A stretch of 64,000 nt of DNA from Chryseobacterium shigense (GTDB taxonomy: Bacteria; Bacteroidota; Bacteroidia; Flavobacteriales; Weeksellaceae), in contig NZ_JACHLC010000003.1 of assembly GCF_014207845.1 (NCBI RefSeq), positions 391,715-455,714 of the forward strand, written 5' to 3'. Of the stretch, positions 42,128 to 51,368 are shown one piece after another (the first letter of the stretch is position 1; each line of letters begins with the position of its first letter). The notes under the pieces were generated by a model. That model searched no databases. It was not told the DNA's origin and saw only the letters and a program-made list of their open reading frames with translations. The position numbers were made by a program, and so were the translations under genes.

Positions 42128-44320
42128 TTAATTTCCTAATTCCAGCTGATTCTTCACCAGTCTGTAGTATTCTCCCTTCAAAGCAACCAGTTCAGCATGG
42201 TTACCTTCTTCTACTACTTTACCTTTGTCTAAAACTATGATCTTATCGGCATGTTTTACCGTTGACAATCTGTGAGCAATGACAATAGCTGTTTTTCCCT
42301 TAAAGAACTGCTCCAGATTCTCCATAATCACTTTTTCATTATTGGCATCCAATGCAGAAGTGGCTTCATCAAAAAAGATGAACTCCGGCGATTTGTAAAC
42401 GGCTCTGGCAATGAAAAGCCTTTGCTTTTGTCCACCGCTGACCCCTATACCTTCGTTTCCAATTTTTGTATTATAGCTCAGTGGAAGGCTTTCAATGAAA
42501 TCCTTGATATTTGCAATTTCTACGGCACGCCTCAATTTCTGTTTATCAACATAGTCTTCGCCTACCGCAATATTATTGGCAATAGTATCATTGAAAATAT
42601 ATCCTTCCTGCATTACTACCCCGCAATGATCCCTCCAGAATCTCGGTGAAATATTTTTCAGTTGGGTGTTGCCAAGTTTGATTTCTCCGGCAGTAGGTTC
42701 GTAGAATTTCATCAGAAGTTTTAAAAGAGTTGTTTTTCCACTTCCGCTCGCCCCCACAATAGCTGTGGTTTTCTGATAAGGAATGCTGAGACTGAGATCT
42801 TCGAATACCGGAACATCAGACCCTATGTAACGGAATGACATATTATTTACATCAATGTCCTTTTGAGGAATCTCAGTTGCATACTGTTCATTTTTGTCTT
42901 CTTCATCATCTTTGTCGTGAATTTCACCTAATCTTTCCAGTGAAATTTTAGCATCCTGGGTTTGCTTGATAAAATCAATAAGCTGTAGCAAAGGGCTGTT
43001 CAGCTGTCCGATGATATACTGCACGGAAAGCATCATCCCCAGAGTAAGGTTTCCACTTAAAACCAGTTTGGCAGAAAGAAAACTTACCAGAATATCTTTC
43101 ATCTGATTGATAAAATTTCCACCTACAGACTGCCATTGTTCAAGGGAAAGAGATTTGATCCTGAGCTTGAATAATTTTACCTGAAGGAATTCCCAATCCC
43201 AACGCTTCTGTTTTTCCGCGTTATGCATCTTGATCTCCTGCATACCATTGATAAGCTCAATTACTTTACTCTGTTCCTGGGAAACCTGTGAGAATCTTTT
43301 GTAATCCAGTTCTTTTCTTTTATTGAGGAAAAAGCTGATCCATCCAACATATAAGGCTGCTCCTACAAGATAAACGATAAATAGCCTGTAATCATAAAAT
43401 AACAGAACAATGCTGAAAATAATAAGATTGACAAGCGAAAACAGGGTATTTAAAGAGGAGCTCGTTAAAAGCTGTTCAATTCTGTGATGGTCATTGATCC
43501 TCTGCATGATATCCCCGGTCATTCTTGTATCAAAAAAGCTTATAGGAAGCTTCATCAGTTTGATAAAGAAATCTGAAATAATCGAAATGTTAATTCTTGC
43601 AGAAAGATGGAGAAGAATCCAGCTTCGGATCACTTCAATACCCATTCTTCCAAGAAATAACATGATCTGGGCAAGAAGAACAACATAAATGAAGTTAAGA
43701 TCCTGGTTCTGTATCCCAACATCTACAATACTCTGGGTAAGGAACGGGAAAATCAGAGAAAGTAAACTTCCAGCCAAAAGACCTACGGCAAGTTGTATAA
43801 CAAGCGTTTTATATTTAAATAAATACTTGGAAAGAAAAGAGAAACTGGCCTTACTTTCTGCTGTGTCAAATTCCGTCTGAAAAAATGTGGGTGTAGTTTC
43901 AAGGATGAGAGCGATTCCTTCTTCCGTATTCTCGTTGGCATTTTCCCCGATCCATGATTTGATAAATTCTTCACGGGTATAGGTAATCAGTCCGTAACTT
44001 GGATCTGAAATATATACTTTATTATTTTTATCAATTTTGTAAACAACAACGAAATGGTTCTTGTTCCAGTGTACAATACAGGGAAACGGTACTTCTTCTG
44101 CAAGCGTATTAAAATCGATCTGGACTCCAAGGGAGCGGAATCCCAGGTTTTCTGATGCATCACTCAGTCCTAAAAGGCTGCTTCCCTCACGGGTGGTTTC
44201 AGAAAGTGCACGGATCTGCTGCAAAGAAATACTTCTGCCATAATATTTACTCACTATTCTGAGGCAGGTTGGTCCGCAGTCTTTGCCATCAGGCTGTTTA
44301 TAAAAGGGGAATTTTTTCAA
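42128..44320 (-). CDS. C39-peptidase ABC transporter (peptide/bacteriocin exporter)
   Basis: 730 residues. An N-terminal C39 peptidase has C15 (QPDGKDCGPTCL), His in VHWNKNHFVVVY and Asp in ISDPSYG, so it can remove double-glycine-type leaders. A six-helix membrane domain follows, then an ATPase with Walker A GASGSGKTTLLK, signature GVSGGQKQRL, Walker B FIFFDEATSALD and His switch AHRLSTV. All catalytic residues are intact. It exports and processes a precursor peptide; a decayed precursor lies directly upstream and an intact one at 54850. Confidence 0.92.
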   Translation of the reverse strand: MKKFPFYKQPDGKDCGPTCLRIVSKYYGRSISLQQIRALSETTREGSSLLGLSDASENLGFRSLGVQIDFNTLAEEVPFPCIVHWNKNHFVVVYKIDKNNKVYISDPSYGLITYTREEFIKSWIGENANENTEEGIALILETTPTFFQTEFDTAESKASFSFLSKYLFKYKTLVIQLAVGLLAGSLLSLIFPFLTQSIVDVGIQNQDLNFIYVVLLAQIMLFLGRMGIEVIRSWILLHLSARINISIISDFFIKLMKLPISFFDTRMTGDIMQRINDHHRIEQLLTSSSLNTLFSLVNLIIFSIVLLFYDYRLFIVYLVGAALYVGWISFFLNKRKELDYKRFSQVSQEQSKVIELINGMQEIKMHNAEKQKRWDWEFLQVKLFKLRIKSLSLEQWQSVGGNFINQMKDILVSFLSAKLVLSGNLTLGMMLSVQYIIGQLNSPLLQLIDFIKQTQDAKISLERLGEIHDKDDEEDKNEQYATEIPQKDIDVNNMSFRYIGSDVPVFEDLSLSIPYQKTTAIVGASGSGKTTLLKLLMKFYEPTAGEIKLGNTQLKNISPRFWRDHCGVVMQEGYIFNDTIANNIAVGEDYVDKQKLRRAVEIANIKDFIESLPLSYNTKIGNEGIGVSGGQKQRLFIARAVYKSPEFIFFDEATSALDANNEKVIMENLEQFFKGKTAIVIAHRLSTVKHADKIIVLDKGKVVEEGNHAELVALKGEYYRLVKNQLELGN

Positions 44321-44400
44321 AATTTATACTCATTATAAAATGTCGTCATATCGCGACAACATTTTTGCTTTATTCATTGTTATACTTAACTGATCATGGG

Positions 44401-44462
44401 TTAATAATACTGTTGGTTGCCTCCGCATTTTATCATCAGGACATCTTCTTTAAATTTTTCAT
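44401..44462 (-). pseudogene. remnant of a double-glycine-type precursor peptide gene
   Basis: On the minus strand, ATG at 44462 opens MKNLKKMS and then TGA. MKNLKKMS matches the leader start MKNIKKLS of the intact peptide at 54850 at six of eight positions. A shifted frame right after the stop reads IKCGGNQQYY and ends in TAA at 44401. It lies exactly where a precursor is expected, between the VKOR gene and the C39 transporter, so it looks like a precursor that lost most of its body. Confidence 0.5.
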
Positions 44463-44559
44463 ATGGTTATTGAATTGTCAGTTTTCAGGGTTTTTAAATT
44501 TGTTGGAAACTGCTTTTATTTTTTCCTAAGATAATGAATTTTTAAATTTGGAGGATTTC

Positions 44560-46068
44560 CTACTGAAGGTCCTCATCCTCCATTAATTCATCAACAAAGA
44601 ACCAGATATCTTCACGATCATACTTATCCGGGAACTGATAACCGTTAAGAATGAAAATAGGAGTGAAATTTAATCCTGAGTTGCTGTTGTCTTTTGTGAT
44701 TTCAACAAACGTAGTCAGGTCTTCCGTTTCAGACGATCCGGATAAAGAAAAGATCTTGTTTTCATCTTTTGTTTCAAACCATTCTTCAACAGCTTTTAAA
44801 AATTCTTTTTGGGATCCATTGTTATAAATGTTCTTAAAAGACGAAAGTAATTTAGTGTATCTTTCATCAGCCCTTTCCGGAGAATAATTGAAACGGATTT
44901 GTACGGAAATATCTTCAGGGTATTTTTCAAGAAGCCCTTCCATGATTTTATGGCCATCTTTACAAAAACCACAGTAAGGGTTCGATATAATTGAAAGACG
45001 AAGTTTGGAGTTCTTGCTTCCCAGTACAAAAGTTTCTGTGTCCTGGAATTCTATTTTCTCATTTTCTAAAAGCTGACTTTTAAAAAGTTCATAATTTCTT
45101 TTAAATCTGAGGTTTTTAGCATTTGATTTTTGAAGGCTTTCTTTCTGGGAAAGAATATTGCTGAAATATAAAACCGCAGAAAAGGCAAGGATCCACAGAA
45201 CGGCTGTTAATAATAATATGCCTATGCTGAATGGTGCGTTCTGGAAGAAAATAATGCTAAGCGCTAACTGTCCTGCAAGAATTGAAATGATCAGAAGGCA
45301 AACTCTGCAGAAAGTTTTTTCCACAAAAGCCTGGATATATAGAGAATAACCAATTGCCAGTAGTGAAACGAATGTAAATCCTTTTACAATATAAGCTGTT
45401 GCCGGAAGGAAAAGTCCCAGTACAGCCAGGCCTGTAAAATAGATCAGGGAAAAATCTGAAAATTTTAAACCTAAAATACTTGTTTTATCCTGCTTTATGA
45501 TCTTATCACATGAGTTGGCAGTCTGCTTGGCGGAAGTATCTCCGCAAATACTTCCAATTACCGTAGAAGTATTTCCGAATTTTTGATTAAAAATCTCCAG
45601 GGATATGTAAACTCCTGCAAGGGAAAGAACATTAAAAATAGCTTCGGATAGGGTTTGTGTGAAAAAAGAATATCCCAAAATAATTGCAAAAACAGCATAC
45701 AGAAGAGGTTTGAAATTAAAAACCGTTTTATTTTCCGCATTTTCAGTTTTTTCAAAAAGCAGTACAAAATTTGTTGATTTATTATGAAGTTCTTCCTTAT
45801 TAAGCGTTTTAGCCTTTTCGGAATAAACCGAATAATTGGCCCCCGATTTCTTTACAAGGGAAAAGGAATTATCTACGATTGCGATAAACTCTTCCGGCAG
45901 CTCGTCCCAGTATTCCTTGTCAAGTTCATAAGCATCATTTTTTACGCCCATAAAGTTCAGTGTATCACTAAAAGCCAATGCAGATGGGTAGTTTGGATGA
46001 GAATTGAATTGAAAAGAAAATTCCTGTTTATCGAGTTTTAGATAGTTGATTAGTTTATCGAAAATCAT
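44560..46068 (-). CDS. VKOR-thioredoxin fusion with degenerate C39-like N-terminus
   Basis: 502 residues. Residues 1-110 follow the C39 fold (FNSHPNYPSALAFSDTLNFM) without the catalytic cysteine. Residues about 120-305 are a vitamin-K-epoxide-reductase domain with loop cysteines C175 and C187 and active pair C254-x2-C257. The C-terminal part is a DsbA-like thioredoxin domain with C366-x2-C369 (NPYCGFCKDG). The fusion can generate disulfides in exported proteins and couple the electrons to quinone. Next to a C39 exporter it is well placed to oxidise a cysteine-rich exported peptide. Confidence 0.88.
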   Translation of the reverse strand: MIFDKLINYLKLDKQEFSFQFNSHPNYPSALAFSDTLNFMGVKNDAYELDKEYWDELPEEFIAIVDNSFSLVKKSGANYSVYSEKAKTLNKEELHNKSTNFVLLFEKTENAENKTVFNFKPLLYAVFAIILGYSFFTQTLSEAIFNVLSLAGVYISLEIFNQKFGNTSTVIGSICGDTSAKQTANSCDKIIKQDKTSILGLKFSDFSLIYFTGLAVLGLFLPATAYIVKGFTFVSLLAIGYSLYIQAFVEKTFCRVCLLIISILAGQLALSIIFFQNAPFSIGILLLTAVLWILAFSAVLYFSNILSQKESLQKSNAKNLRFKRNYELFKSQLLENEKIEFQDTETFVLGSKNSKLRLSIISNPYCGFCKDGHKIMEGLLEKYPEDISVQIRFNYSPERADERYTKLLSSFKNIYNNGSQKEFLKAVEEWFETKDENKIFSLSGSSETEDLTTFVEITKDNSNSGLNFTPIFILNGYQFPDKYDREDIWFFVDELMEDEDLQ

Positions 46069-46685
46069 AGTAATATTTTTAACTAAAATACGCAGATGTT
46101 TTAAAAAAACAAGTTTTTTTCTTTTGATAGTGATATACCGTTGTTAAATGCTTGATTTTGTGTAAATATTCTTGTATTTTTAATCTTATTTTAGCATAAA
46201 TTCAATCTGTCTTTTGATGTTATAACAGATGAAATCCTGATACAGAGGGAAAATATTAAAATCTTAGAACAAAATATTTTTAATTTGAAGAGGTAAAGGA
46301 AATAACGGTTTGATTATTCTCTGGAATAAATTTCGTGAATTGGTAATTTTTATTGAATGAATTTAAAAATAAGAAAATTATCCTGATAATATGGGAAGAA
46401 ATTTTTTCTCTGGGCTACTGTTTTTACAGCTTATAATGGTTTTATTTCCTTATTTTGAAAATAACTCTAATTTTTTCTATTTATGAAAATAAATAAAAAC
46501 CTCAATGTTTTATTATTAAACATTTGTTTAATTTTATGCTTTTTTGATAGGCTAATATGAGTTTAAATATCGATTGGTCACCGAATTATATTTTTTATTA
46601 AAATTCTAATTTTCAGTATTGAACTCAAAAAAACTTAAAAAATCATAAAATTTTCTTAAAGTTTAAAAAAAGAATAGAAATGTTT
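46069..46685. other. 617-base AT-rich region without a supported gene
   Basis: It follows the start of the VKOR gene. Two tiny + strand ORFs (46391-46486, 31 codons, MGRNFFSGLL; 46483-46560, 25 codons, MKINKNLNVL) are hydrophobic but have no leader-type sequence and no good ribosome site; I do not call them. The VKOR promoter should be at the left end. Confidence 0.5.
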
Positions 46686-46714
46686 TTGTATTTATAAAAT
46701 ATGTTGTACTTTTA
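46686..46714 (+). promoter_or_regulatory. promoter of a small RNA candidate
   Basis: TTG at 46686-46688, 18 bases, then TACTTTTA at 46707-46714 (one mismatch to TAnnTTTG). It points right, between two minus-strand genes. Confidence 0.5.
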
Positions 46715-46719
46715 CATCG

Positions 46720-46808
46720 CCTTGAATGAGGGAACAAGTCAAGGTAATAAATTTTTTTTCATCATTTGTGTTTTTAGAATCGTATCGCCTGATACGATTC
46801 TTTTTTTT
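46720..46808 (+). ncRNA. candidate small non-coding RNA of about 90 bases
   Basis: A promoter-like sequence is followed by a stem CCTTGA/TCAAGG (46720-46725 with 46739-46744) enclosing ATGAGGGAACAAG, an AT-rich linker and a strong + strand terminator. CTTG at 46721-46724 can also pair with CAAG at 46735-46738, so two folds compete. No reading frame of use fits inside, and both flanking genes are on the minus strand, so the + strand terminator has no other gene to serve. No known RNA family recognised. Confidence 0.5.
46776..46808 (+). terminator. intrinsic terminator on the + strand
   Basis: AGAATCGTATC (46776-46786) pairs perfectly with GATACGATTCT (46791-46801) around GCCT and is followed by eight T. 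On the minus strand it has no T run. Confidence 0.88.
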
Positions 46809-46813
46809 GTTGG

Positions 46814-47899
46814 CTACTTTTCATAGTTTAAAAGAAGGTCGATAAAATAAGAATAAGTGACCGAACCTTCCTGCTGGTTGCTCTTTAAAAAAAGATTGTT
46901 GGTAAACCCAAAGAAATCGTCCAGCCAGCCCTGATGTCTGAATATAAAACTTCTTTCATACATTCTGTCTCTTTTCATGGCTGGGGAATATTGGTTAAGG
47001 ACTGTTTTTACGAATTCAGGGTCCTCTTCAATAATAAACCTTAAAAGGCTTTTTAACGTAAAATATTCAGTGCTGTATCTCAGATCCGGGTTTGCAGAAT
47101 TAACTCCGATCAGATAGCCTACAAAATTAGCTTCCTGCTCTCTAGCAAATCCCAGTTGGTGGGAGCTTTCATGCGCTGAGGTAAACGGAATGAACGTATG
47201 GGGAAGCTCTGCATTATATTGGGCTTCTGCGGTAAAAGGGTTATAATAGCCCAGTATTCCTGTAAAATTCATTACATTTTTAAAGAGACTGGGTTTAAAT
47301 GAATTAATCTGAGGGGTATTTTTATTCGAGATGTATTCCGGAAGCCGTGCCTGCTGGCGTACAATTTCTGTCTGGATAGAAGTGAGGTCAGTTATAATAA
47401 ATACTCCGTTCCTGTCTTCACGTACATTTTGCCTGGTGATTTTGCATTTTTCCAGATACCGCAGCGCTAATGTTTTTGCTTTGCTTATTTCCGGTTCTTT
47501 CTGGCTGGAAAGTTTCTTTATAACAGGTGTCTGGAAATACAGCATCCCCCAAAAGACCTGGTAGATAAAGTAGAAGATATTAATAGCGGCAAGAAGCTTT
47601 AAAAGAGCCTTGTTTCTGCTTTTCTTTTTAAAACACAGAATAATCTGGTATAGAAGAAAAATTCCCAGAAGAATGTAGATGAGATCTCCGAAAGAAAAAG
47701 GGATCCAGCTGAAAAGTAGCTGGTGGATCTTTTTCTGGGACTCAAAAAAGAGTTCGAAGAAACGGATTGCTGTTCCGGACTTCGAGAAGCCATAGAACAA
47801 AAGAAATTGGGCAAGTAATACACCTGCCCAAAATCTCTTTTTATATGTTATTTTTATTATACTAGTGACCACTGCCTTTAGAGATTTTATCCAGATCAA
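46814..47899 (-). CDS. DUF3810 family membrane-anchored putative zinc protease
   Basis: 361 residues as read from the ATG at 47899, which overlaps the upstream gene by 38 bases; a GTG at 47872 would cut the overlap to 11 bases and is also plausible. Three N-terminal hydrophobic segments precede a domain with HESSHQLGFAREQEANFVGY, a HExxH-type zinc motif plus a downstream glutamate. DUF3810 is widespread in Bacteroidota and its substrate is unknown. Confidence 0.82.
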   Translation of the reverse strand: MIWIKSLKAVVTSIIKITYKKRFWAGVLLAQFLLFYGFSKSGTAIRFFELFFESQKKIHQLLFSWIPFSFGDLIYILLGIFLLYQIILCFKKKSRNKALLKLLAAINIFYFIYQVFWGMLYFQTPVIKKLSSQKEPEISKAKTLALRYLEKCKITRQNVREDRNGVFIITDLTSIQTEIVRQQARLPEYISNKNTPQINSFKPSLFKNVMNFTGILGYYNPFTAEAQYNAELPHTFIPFTSAHESSHQLGFAREQEANFVGYLIGVNSANPDLRYSTEYFTLKSLLRFIIEEDPEFVKTVLNQYSPAMKRDRMYERSFIFRHQGWLDDFFGFTNNLFLKSNQQEGSVTYSYFIDLLLNYEK

Positions 47900-49307
47900 T
47901 GCCCTGAGATTTTAGGATCCCGGTTACACGGACTGCATAGAATGCAAGATAGGCAAAACAGATAACACCTACGATATAGCTGAAATGAATATTTGTTTTA
48001 TCTGCAATATATCCCTGCGTAAAGCTCACAATTCCACCACCCATAATCATCATAATCAGGTAGCCTGAACCCTGGTTGGTGTGTTTGCCAAGACCATTGA
48101 TCGCAAGAGCGAAAATACAAGGCCATAGGGTAGAGCAGAATAATCCTACACTTGTAAAGGCGTATACGGATACCATTCCTGTTGTGAACATTCCGATCAG
48201 TAAAGCGGTAATACCAGCTAAAGAGAAGATCAGAAGCATTCTGGCAGGATTTCCTTGACTCATAATGTCGCAAATGATCATTACGATAATAACAGCACCA
48301 TAAACATAGAATGGAGAGAGATCATGCTTTGCAATGGCATTCACTAATAAGAATACTCCGAATGCAAGATAAGGGGCAAGGAATCTTAAGATCTTTTTGA
48401 ATCCGGCACTCAGATCAAATGCTTCTACAGCACCAGTCCAACGGCCGATCATCAATGAAGCCCAGTATAATGAGATATAAGGCGCTACATCTTTGGTTTC
48501 AAAGCCTAAGCTTTTTTCCATATATGCAGGAAGATTACTTGCTGTAGAAACTTCTACTCCTACATACACAAAGATAGCAATCATACCCATTACCAATTGC
48601 GGGTACTGGAAAGCAGAAGTCTTGTGGTCCCCCGGAATTACATCGTCTGTATCCTTTGTATTGGTAGGAGTTATTGCAGGAAGAGAGGAAAACTTAAGCA
48701 TGATAGCAACTAAAACAAATGCAGCTCCAAGCATAAGATAAGGAATTTTTACACTCTCAATACTTGCTTCCGTATTGGCTGTAGATGCGGAACCGAAAAT
48801 AGCAAATGATACCAGAAGCGGTCCGATGGTTGTTCCAAGGTTATTGATTCCTCCTGCCATCGTCAGTCTCTGAGATCCTGTTTCAGTAGGTCCCACCTCA
48901 ATGGCCAGTGGATTGGCAACAATCTGCTGTAATGAGAAACCTAGCCCTACAATGAACAGACCGGAGATCATTAACGGAAACGATGCCATATTAGCTGCCG
49001 GATAGAACAGTAAAGTTCCTGCTGCAGAAATAAGAAGACCTAAAATTAAGCCGTTTTTGTAGCCTATTTTATTGATCAGATCCTGTTTCAGACTTTTTGA
49101 GACGGCCATATAAATTAAAGAACCCACCGTATAAGCTACGTAGAAACAAATCTGTACGAGCATACTTTCGGTTTGGGATAAATTAAAGGCTTTTTGGAAA
49201 ACTGGTATTAGAATGTCATTACTTGCAGCAACAAATCCCCAGAAAAAAAACACAGTAACCAGTGGGATAAACTGTCCCCAATTGGTTTGTTTAGAATAAT
49301 TTGACAT
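47862..49307 (-). CDS. sugar MFS transporter (FHS family, FucP/GluP-like)
   Basis: 481 residues from the ATG at 49307; an ATG eight codons upstream gives a charged extra start and is less likely. Twelve membrane segments. FWGFVAASNDILIPVFQKAF is the signature of the FHS proton/sugar symporters (FucP), and GGINNLGTTIGPLL with NPLAIEVGPTETGSQR follow the same family. Substrate probably glucose, galactose, fucose or GlcNAc; the nearby GlcNAc-kinase-like gene fits amino sugar use. Confidence 0.88.
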   Translation of the reverse strand: MSNYSKQTNWGQFIPLVTVFFFWGFVAASNDILIPVFQKAFNLSQTESMLVQICFYVAYTVGSLIYMAVSKSLKQDLINKIGYKNGLILGLLISAAGTLLFYPAANMASFPLMISGLFIVGLGFSLQQIVANPLAIEVGPTETGSQRLTMAGGINNLGTTIGPLLVSFAIFGSASTANTEASIESVKIPYLMLGAAFVLVAIMLKFSSLPAITPTNTKDTDDVIPGDHKTSAFQYPQLVMGMIAIFVYVGVEVSTASNLPAYMEKSLGFETKDVAPYISLYWASLMIGRWTGAVEAFDLSAGFKKILRFLAPYLAFGVFLLVNAIAKHDLSPFYVYGAVIIVMIICDIMSQGNPARMLLIFSLAGITALLIGMFTTGMVSVYAFTSVGLFCSTLWPCIFALAINGLGKHTNQGSGYLIMMIMGGGIVSFTQGYIADKTNIHFSYIVGVICFAYLAFYAVRVTGILKSQGIDLDKISKGSGH

Positions 49308-49346
49308 GTTTGTTAAAAATTTCGCAAACAAATATAACTATTTCTT

Positions 49347-50075
49347 TTAAATAGAACGTTCCAGCAATGTTTTTTTTATCTCTTTATAAGCTTCTGTTTT
49401 CAGATCTCTCGGAGAATCTGATGGTTCCATGATTCCGTTGAAATATACTTTTACCCTTCCAGGATAGCCTTTTGTGTTATCGAAAGGGAAGATTTCCTTT
49501 AACCCGATAAAAGTATACACTGCAATCGGAGAGTTGTGTTTGGAGGCTAAAGTGAATGCTCCGTCTTTAAATTCATCAAGGATAATGGAGGTGTCATCCG
49601 GAACACCGCCTTCAGGAAATATGGCGATGCTGTTGCCTTCTTCCATTTTTTCAGCACATCTTCTGTAGACATCTGCACGGCTTCTTGCGCTGCTTCTGTC
49701 TACCATTACACATATTCTTTTATATATAGTACCGAAGATCGGGATCTTTACCAGTTCTTTTTTACCTACAAAACATATGGGATGGTTCGGCATCAGGATA
49801 CAGGTAAGCATGATATCCATGATGGAAGTATGGTTCGAGATGAAAACGTATGGTTTGCTTTTGTCTTTTTTCTGATCGGAAAGATTAATAAGATCATATC
49901 TCAGACCCATACCATAGAACATTCCGAAACACCAGATACGTATAAATCTGTAAGCATATTTATAATGCTTTTTGCTGAAAGATAAAATATAAACAGGGAT
50001 TCCCAGTGTTACTGTTAAAACAAATGCAAGCAGCAGCAGCCAAAATCTCCAGAGATAATTTAAAATTTTTGTCAC
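49347..50075 (-). CDS. lysophospholipid acyltransferase (PlsC family)
   Basis: 242 residues. N-terminal membrane helix, then the acyltransferase block SNHTSIMDIML (NHx4D catalytic motif) and FPEGGVPDD (the EG motif that binds glycerol-3-phosphate), followed by PIAVYTFIGLKEIFPF. It acylates lysophosphatidic acid to phosphatidic acid at the inner membrane. All motifs present. Confidence 0.92.
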   Translation of the reverse strand: MTKILNYLWRFWLLLLAFVLTVTLGIPVYILSFSKKHYKYAYRFIRIWCFGMFYGMGLRYDLINLSDQKKDKSKPYVFISNHTSIMDIMLTCILMPNHPICFVGKKELVKIPIFGTIYKRICVMVDRSSARSRADVYRRCAEKMEEGNSIAIFPEGGVPDDTSIILDEFKDGAFTLASKHNSPIAVYTFIGLKEIFPFDNTKGYPGRVKVYFNGIMEPSDSPRDLKTEAYKEIKKTLLERSI

Positions 50076-50078
50076 CGC

Positions 50079-50537
50079 CTAACCGTTAAAAATTACTTTC
50101 TTTTTTACTGAATAATTGAGAATGGAAACCAGCAGGATTGCCGAAATCTTACTGATCATTTCCGGGCTTAAGGTATAAAAAATCAAATTGATATTGTCCT
50201 TAAATATAAAGCTGTAAAAAATCTGGAAAAAACCTAAGCTTAATAAAGTTGAAACAAAAGAAACAACCATAAAGTAAGCAAACTCTTTTCTTTTGGAATG
50301 CTTTCCTCTTTCAAAAACAAACCAGATACTCAGGAAATAATTACTGATGATCCCGCAGCAGGTAGAGAAAATATTACTTAAAGGATAATGAATGCCGTGA
50401 AAATTGGTTTCCCTGGCAAAGAAATGAGGAAGGTAGGTGCTGAATGCTTTGAAGCTTCCAATTTCTACAACAGCACTAAGCCCTCCGGCTATAATGAAGA
50501 ACAAAACCTGTTTCTGGCGTATTAGTAATTCTCTCAT
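50079..50537 (-). CDS. GtrA family membrane protein
   Basis: 152 residues with four membrane segments (near residues 12-30, 55-76, 87-107, 128-147). FFIIAGGLSAVVEIGSFKAF and ISNYFLSIWFVF match GtrA-like proteins, which help flip lipid-linked sugars or act in cell-wall glycan decoration. Three bases separate its stop from the PlsC start, so the two share a transcript. Confidence 0.85.
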   Translation of the reverse strand: MRELLIRQKQVLFFIIAGGLSAVVEIGSFKAFSTYLPHFFARETNFHGIHYPLSNIFSTCCGIISNYFLSIWFVFERGKHSKRKEFAYFMVVSFVSTLLSLGFFQIFYSFIFKDNINLIFYTLSPEMISKISAILLVSILNYSVKKKVIFNG

Positions 50538-51029
50538 TCAATATATATGATGTGCAAATTTATAACTATATGTTAATAATGTAAGAATAAAAGATTATTT
50601 TAAAGTAAAAAATTGATTTAATGTATTGGCTTTTAATGTGATATATGGTTGTTTTTGAAGCTGAAAGACGCATGTTGAAAGAAATAATACACAATGCTCC
50701 CATTGGATTTGGCTGTTAATCGTGAATGAGAAATTCCTTTCGTAACATTTCAAAAATTGTAAAAACAATAACAACATTGATGGCTAAAGGGATCTGTAAG
50801 TTTTAATCAGATTATATTGTGATAAGTATATGTTAAACAATGAAAAAAGTTGTTAAATTATTTTTTTGAACGAAAATAATTTCTAAATTTAATACTCAGA
50901 ATGATGTAATTTAAACCTGATAATAAATTCATTTTCAACTTCTTGTGTTGATGGTTTTTTCTATCTTGTAATGTGCGCTATAACGCATACTACCTTAATT
51001 TTTACGACCCAAATTATAATAATATTTGT
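50538..51029. other. 492-base intergenic region between divergent genes
   Basis: A minus-strand -7 element TAAATTTG (50555-50562) probably drives gtrA-plsC. A small dyad TGCG-CTATAA-CGCA lies near 50973-50988. A 60-codon minus-strand frame at 50595-50777 has no ribosome site or domain and is not called. Nothing else seen. Confidence 0.5.
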
Positions 51030-51293
51030 ATGAAAAGTCAAAACAAATACAGAAAATTCCAGCTTCAGCAAAAAAATATTGAAGCTCTTGAGAGAGAGAA
51101 TTCCCGCTTCAAAAGAGTATATTCAGAATATGAAAATATGGCAGATGAATTGTGGAATCTTGAAAACTCCACAGGTGAGCCCGTGCCTGATGATTTTATT
51201 AATGCCATCATGCTTCAGAGTTCTTATCTGGAAGATGAAATTGAAGACTGGCTGCTCAAATTCAACAATCAGAAAACTGATATAAAACATTAG
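51030..51293 (+). CDS. small coiled-coil protein
   Basis: 87 residues from the ATG at 51030; upstream in-frame codons to 50973 are intergenic. Helical and highly charged: KYRKFQLQQKNIEALEREN, then SEYENMADELWNLENS, then an acidic tail (SSYLEDEIEDWLLKF). Similar in style to SlyX/YdcH-like small coiled coils. Function unknown. Confidence 0.7.
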   Translation: MKSQNKYRKFQLQQKNIEALERENSRFKRVYSEYENMADELWNLENSTGEPVPDDFINAIMLQSSYLEDEIEDWLLKFNNQKTDIKH

Positions 51294-51368
51294 AAGCTTC
51301 CAGTCTGTTTTTAAACGCTATTTGAAGATAAATTCATAATTTAGCACCCTTAAACTAAAATGTAAAAT

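Noticed and set aside
46391..46560. Two tiny hydrophobic ORFs as possible toxin or precursor peptides
   Set aside because: No double-glycine-type leader, no cysteines of note in the first, no clear ribosome site, and AT-rich DNA produces such frames by chance.
47862..47899. Gene overlap as a sign of frameshift
   Set aside because: Both proteins are complete; the overlap more likely reflects an upstream ATG being read in place of the GTG at 47872.
50595..50777. 60-codon minus-strand ORF in the gtrA upstream region
   Set aside because: No ribosome site, no recognisable sequence, and it lies upstream of the likely gtrA promoter.
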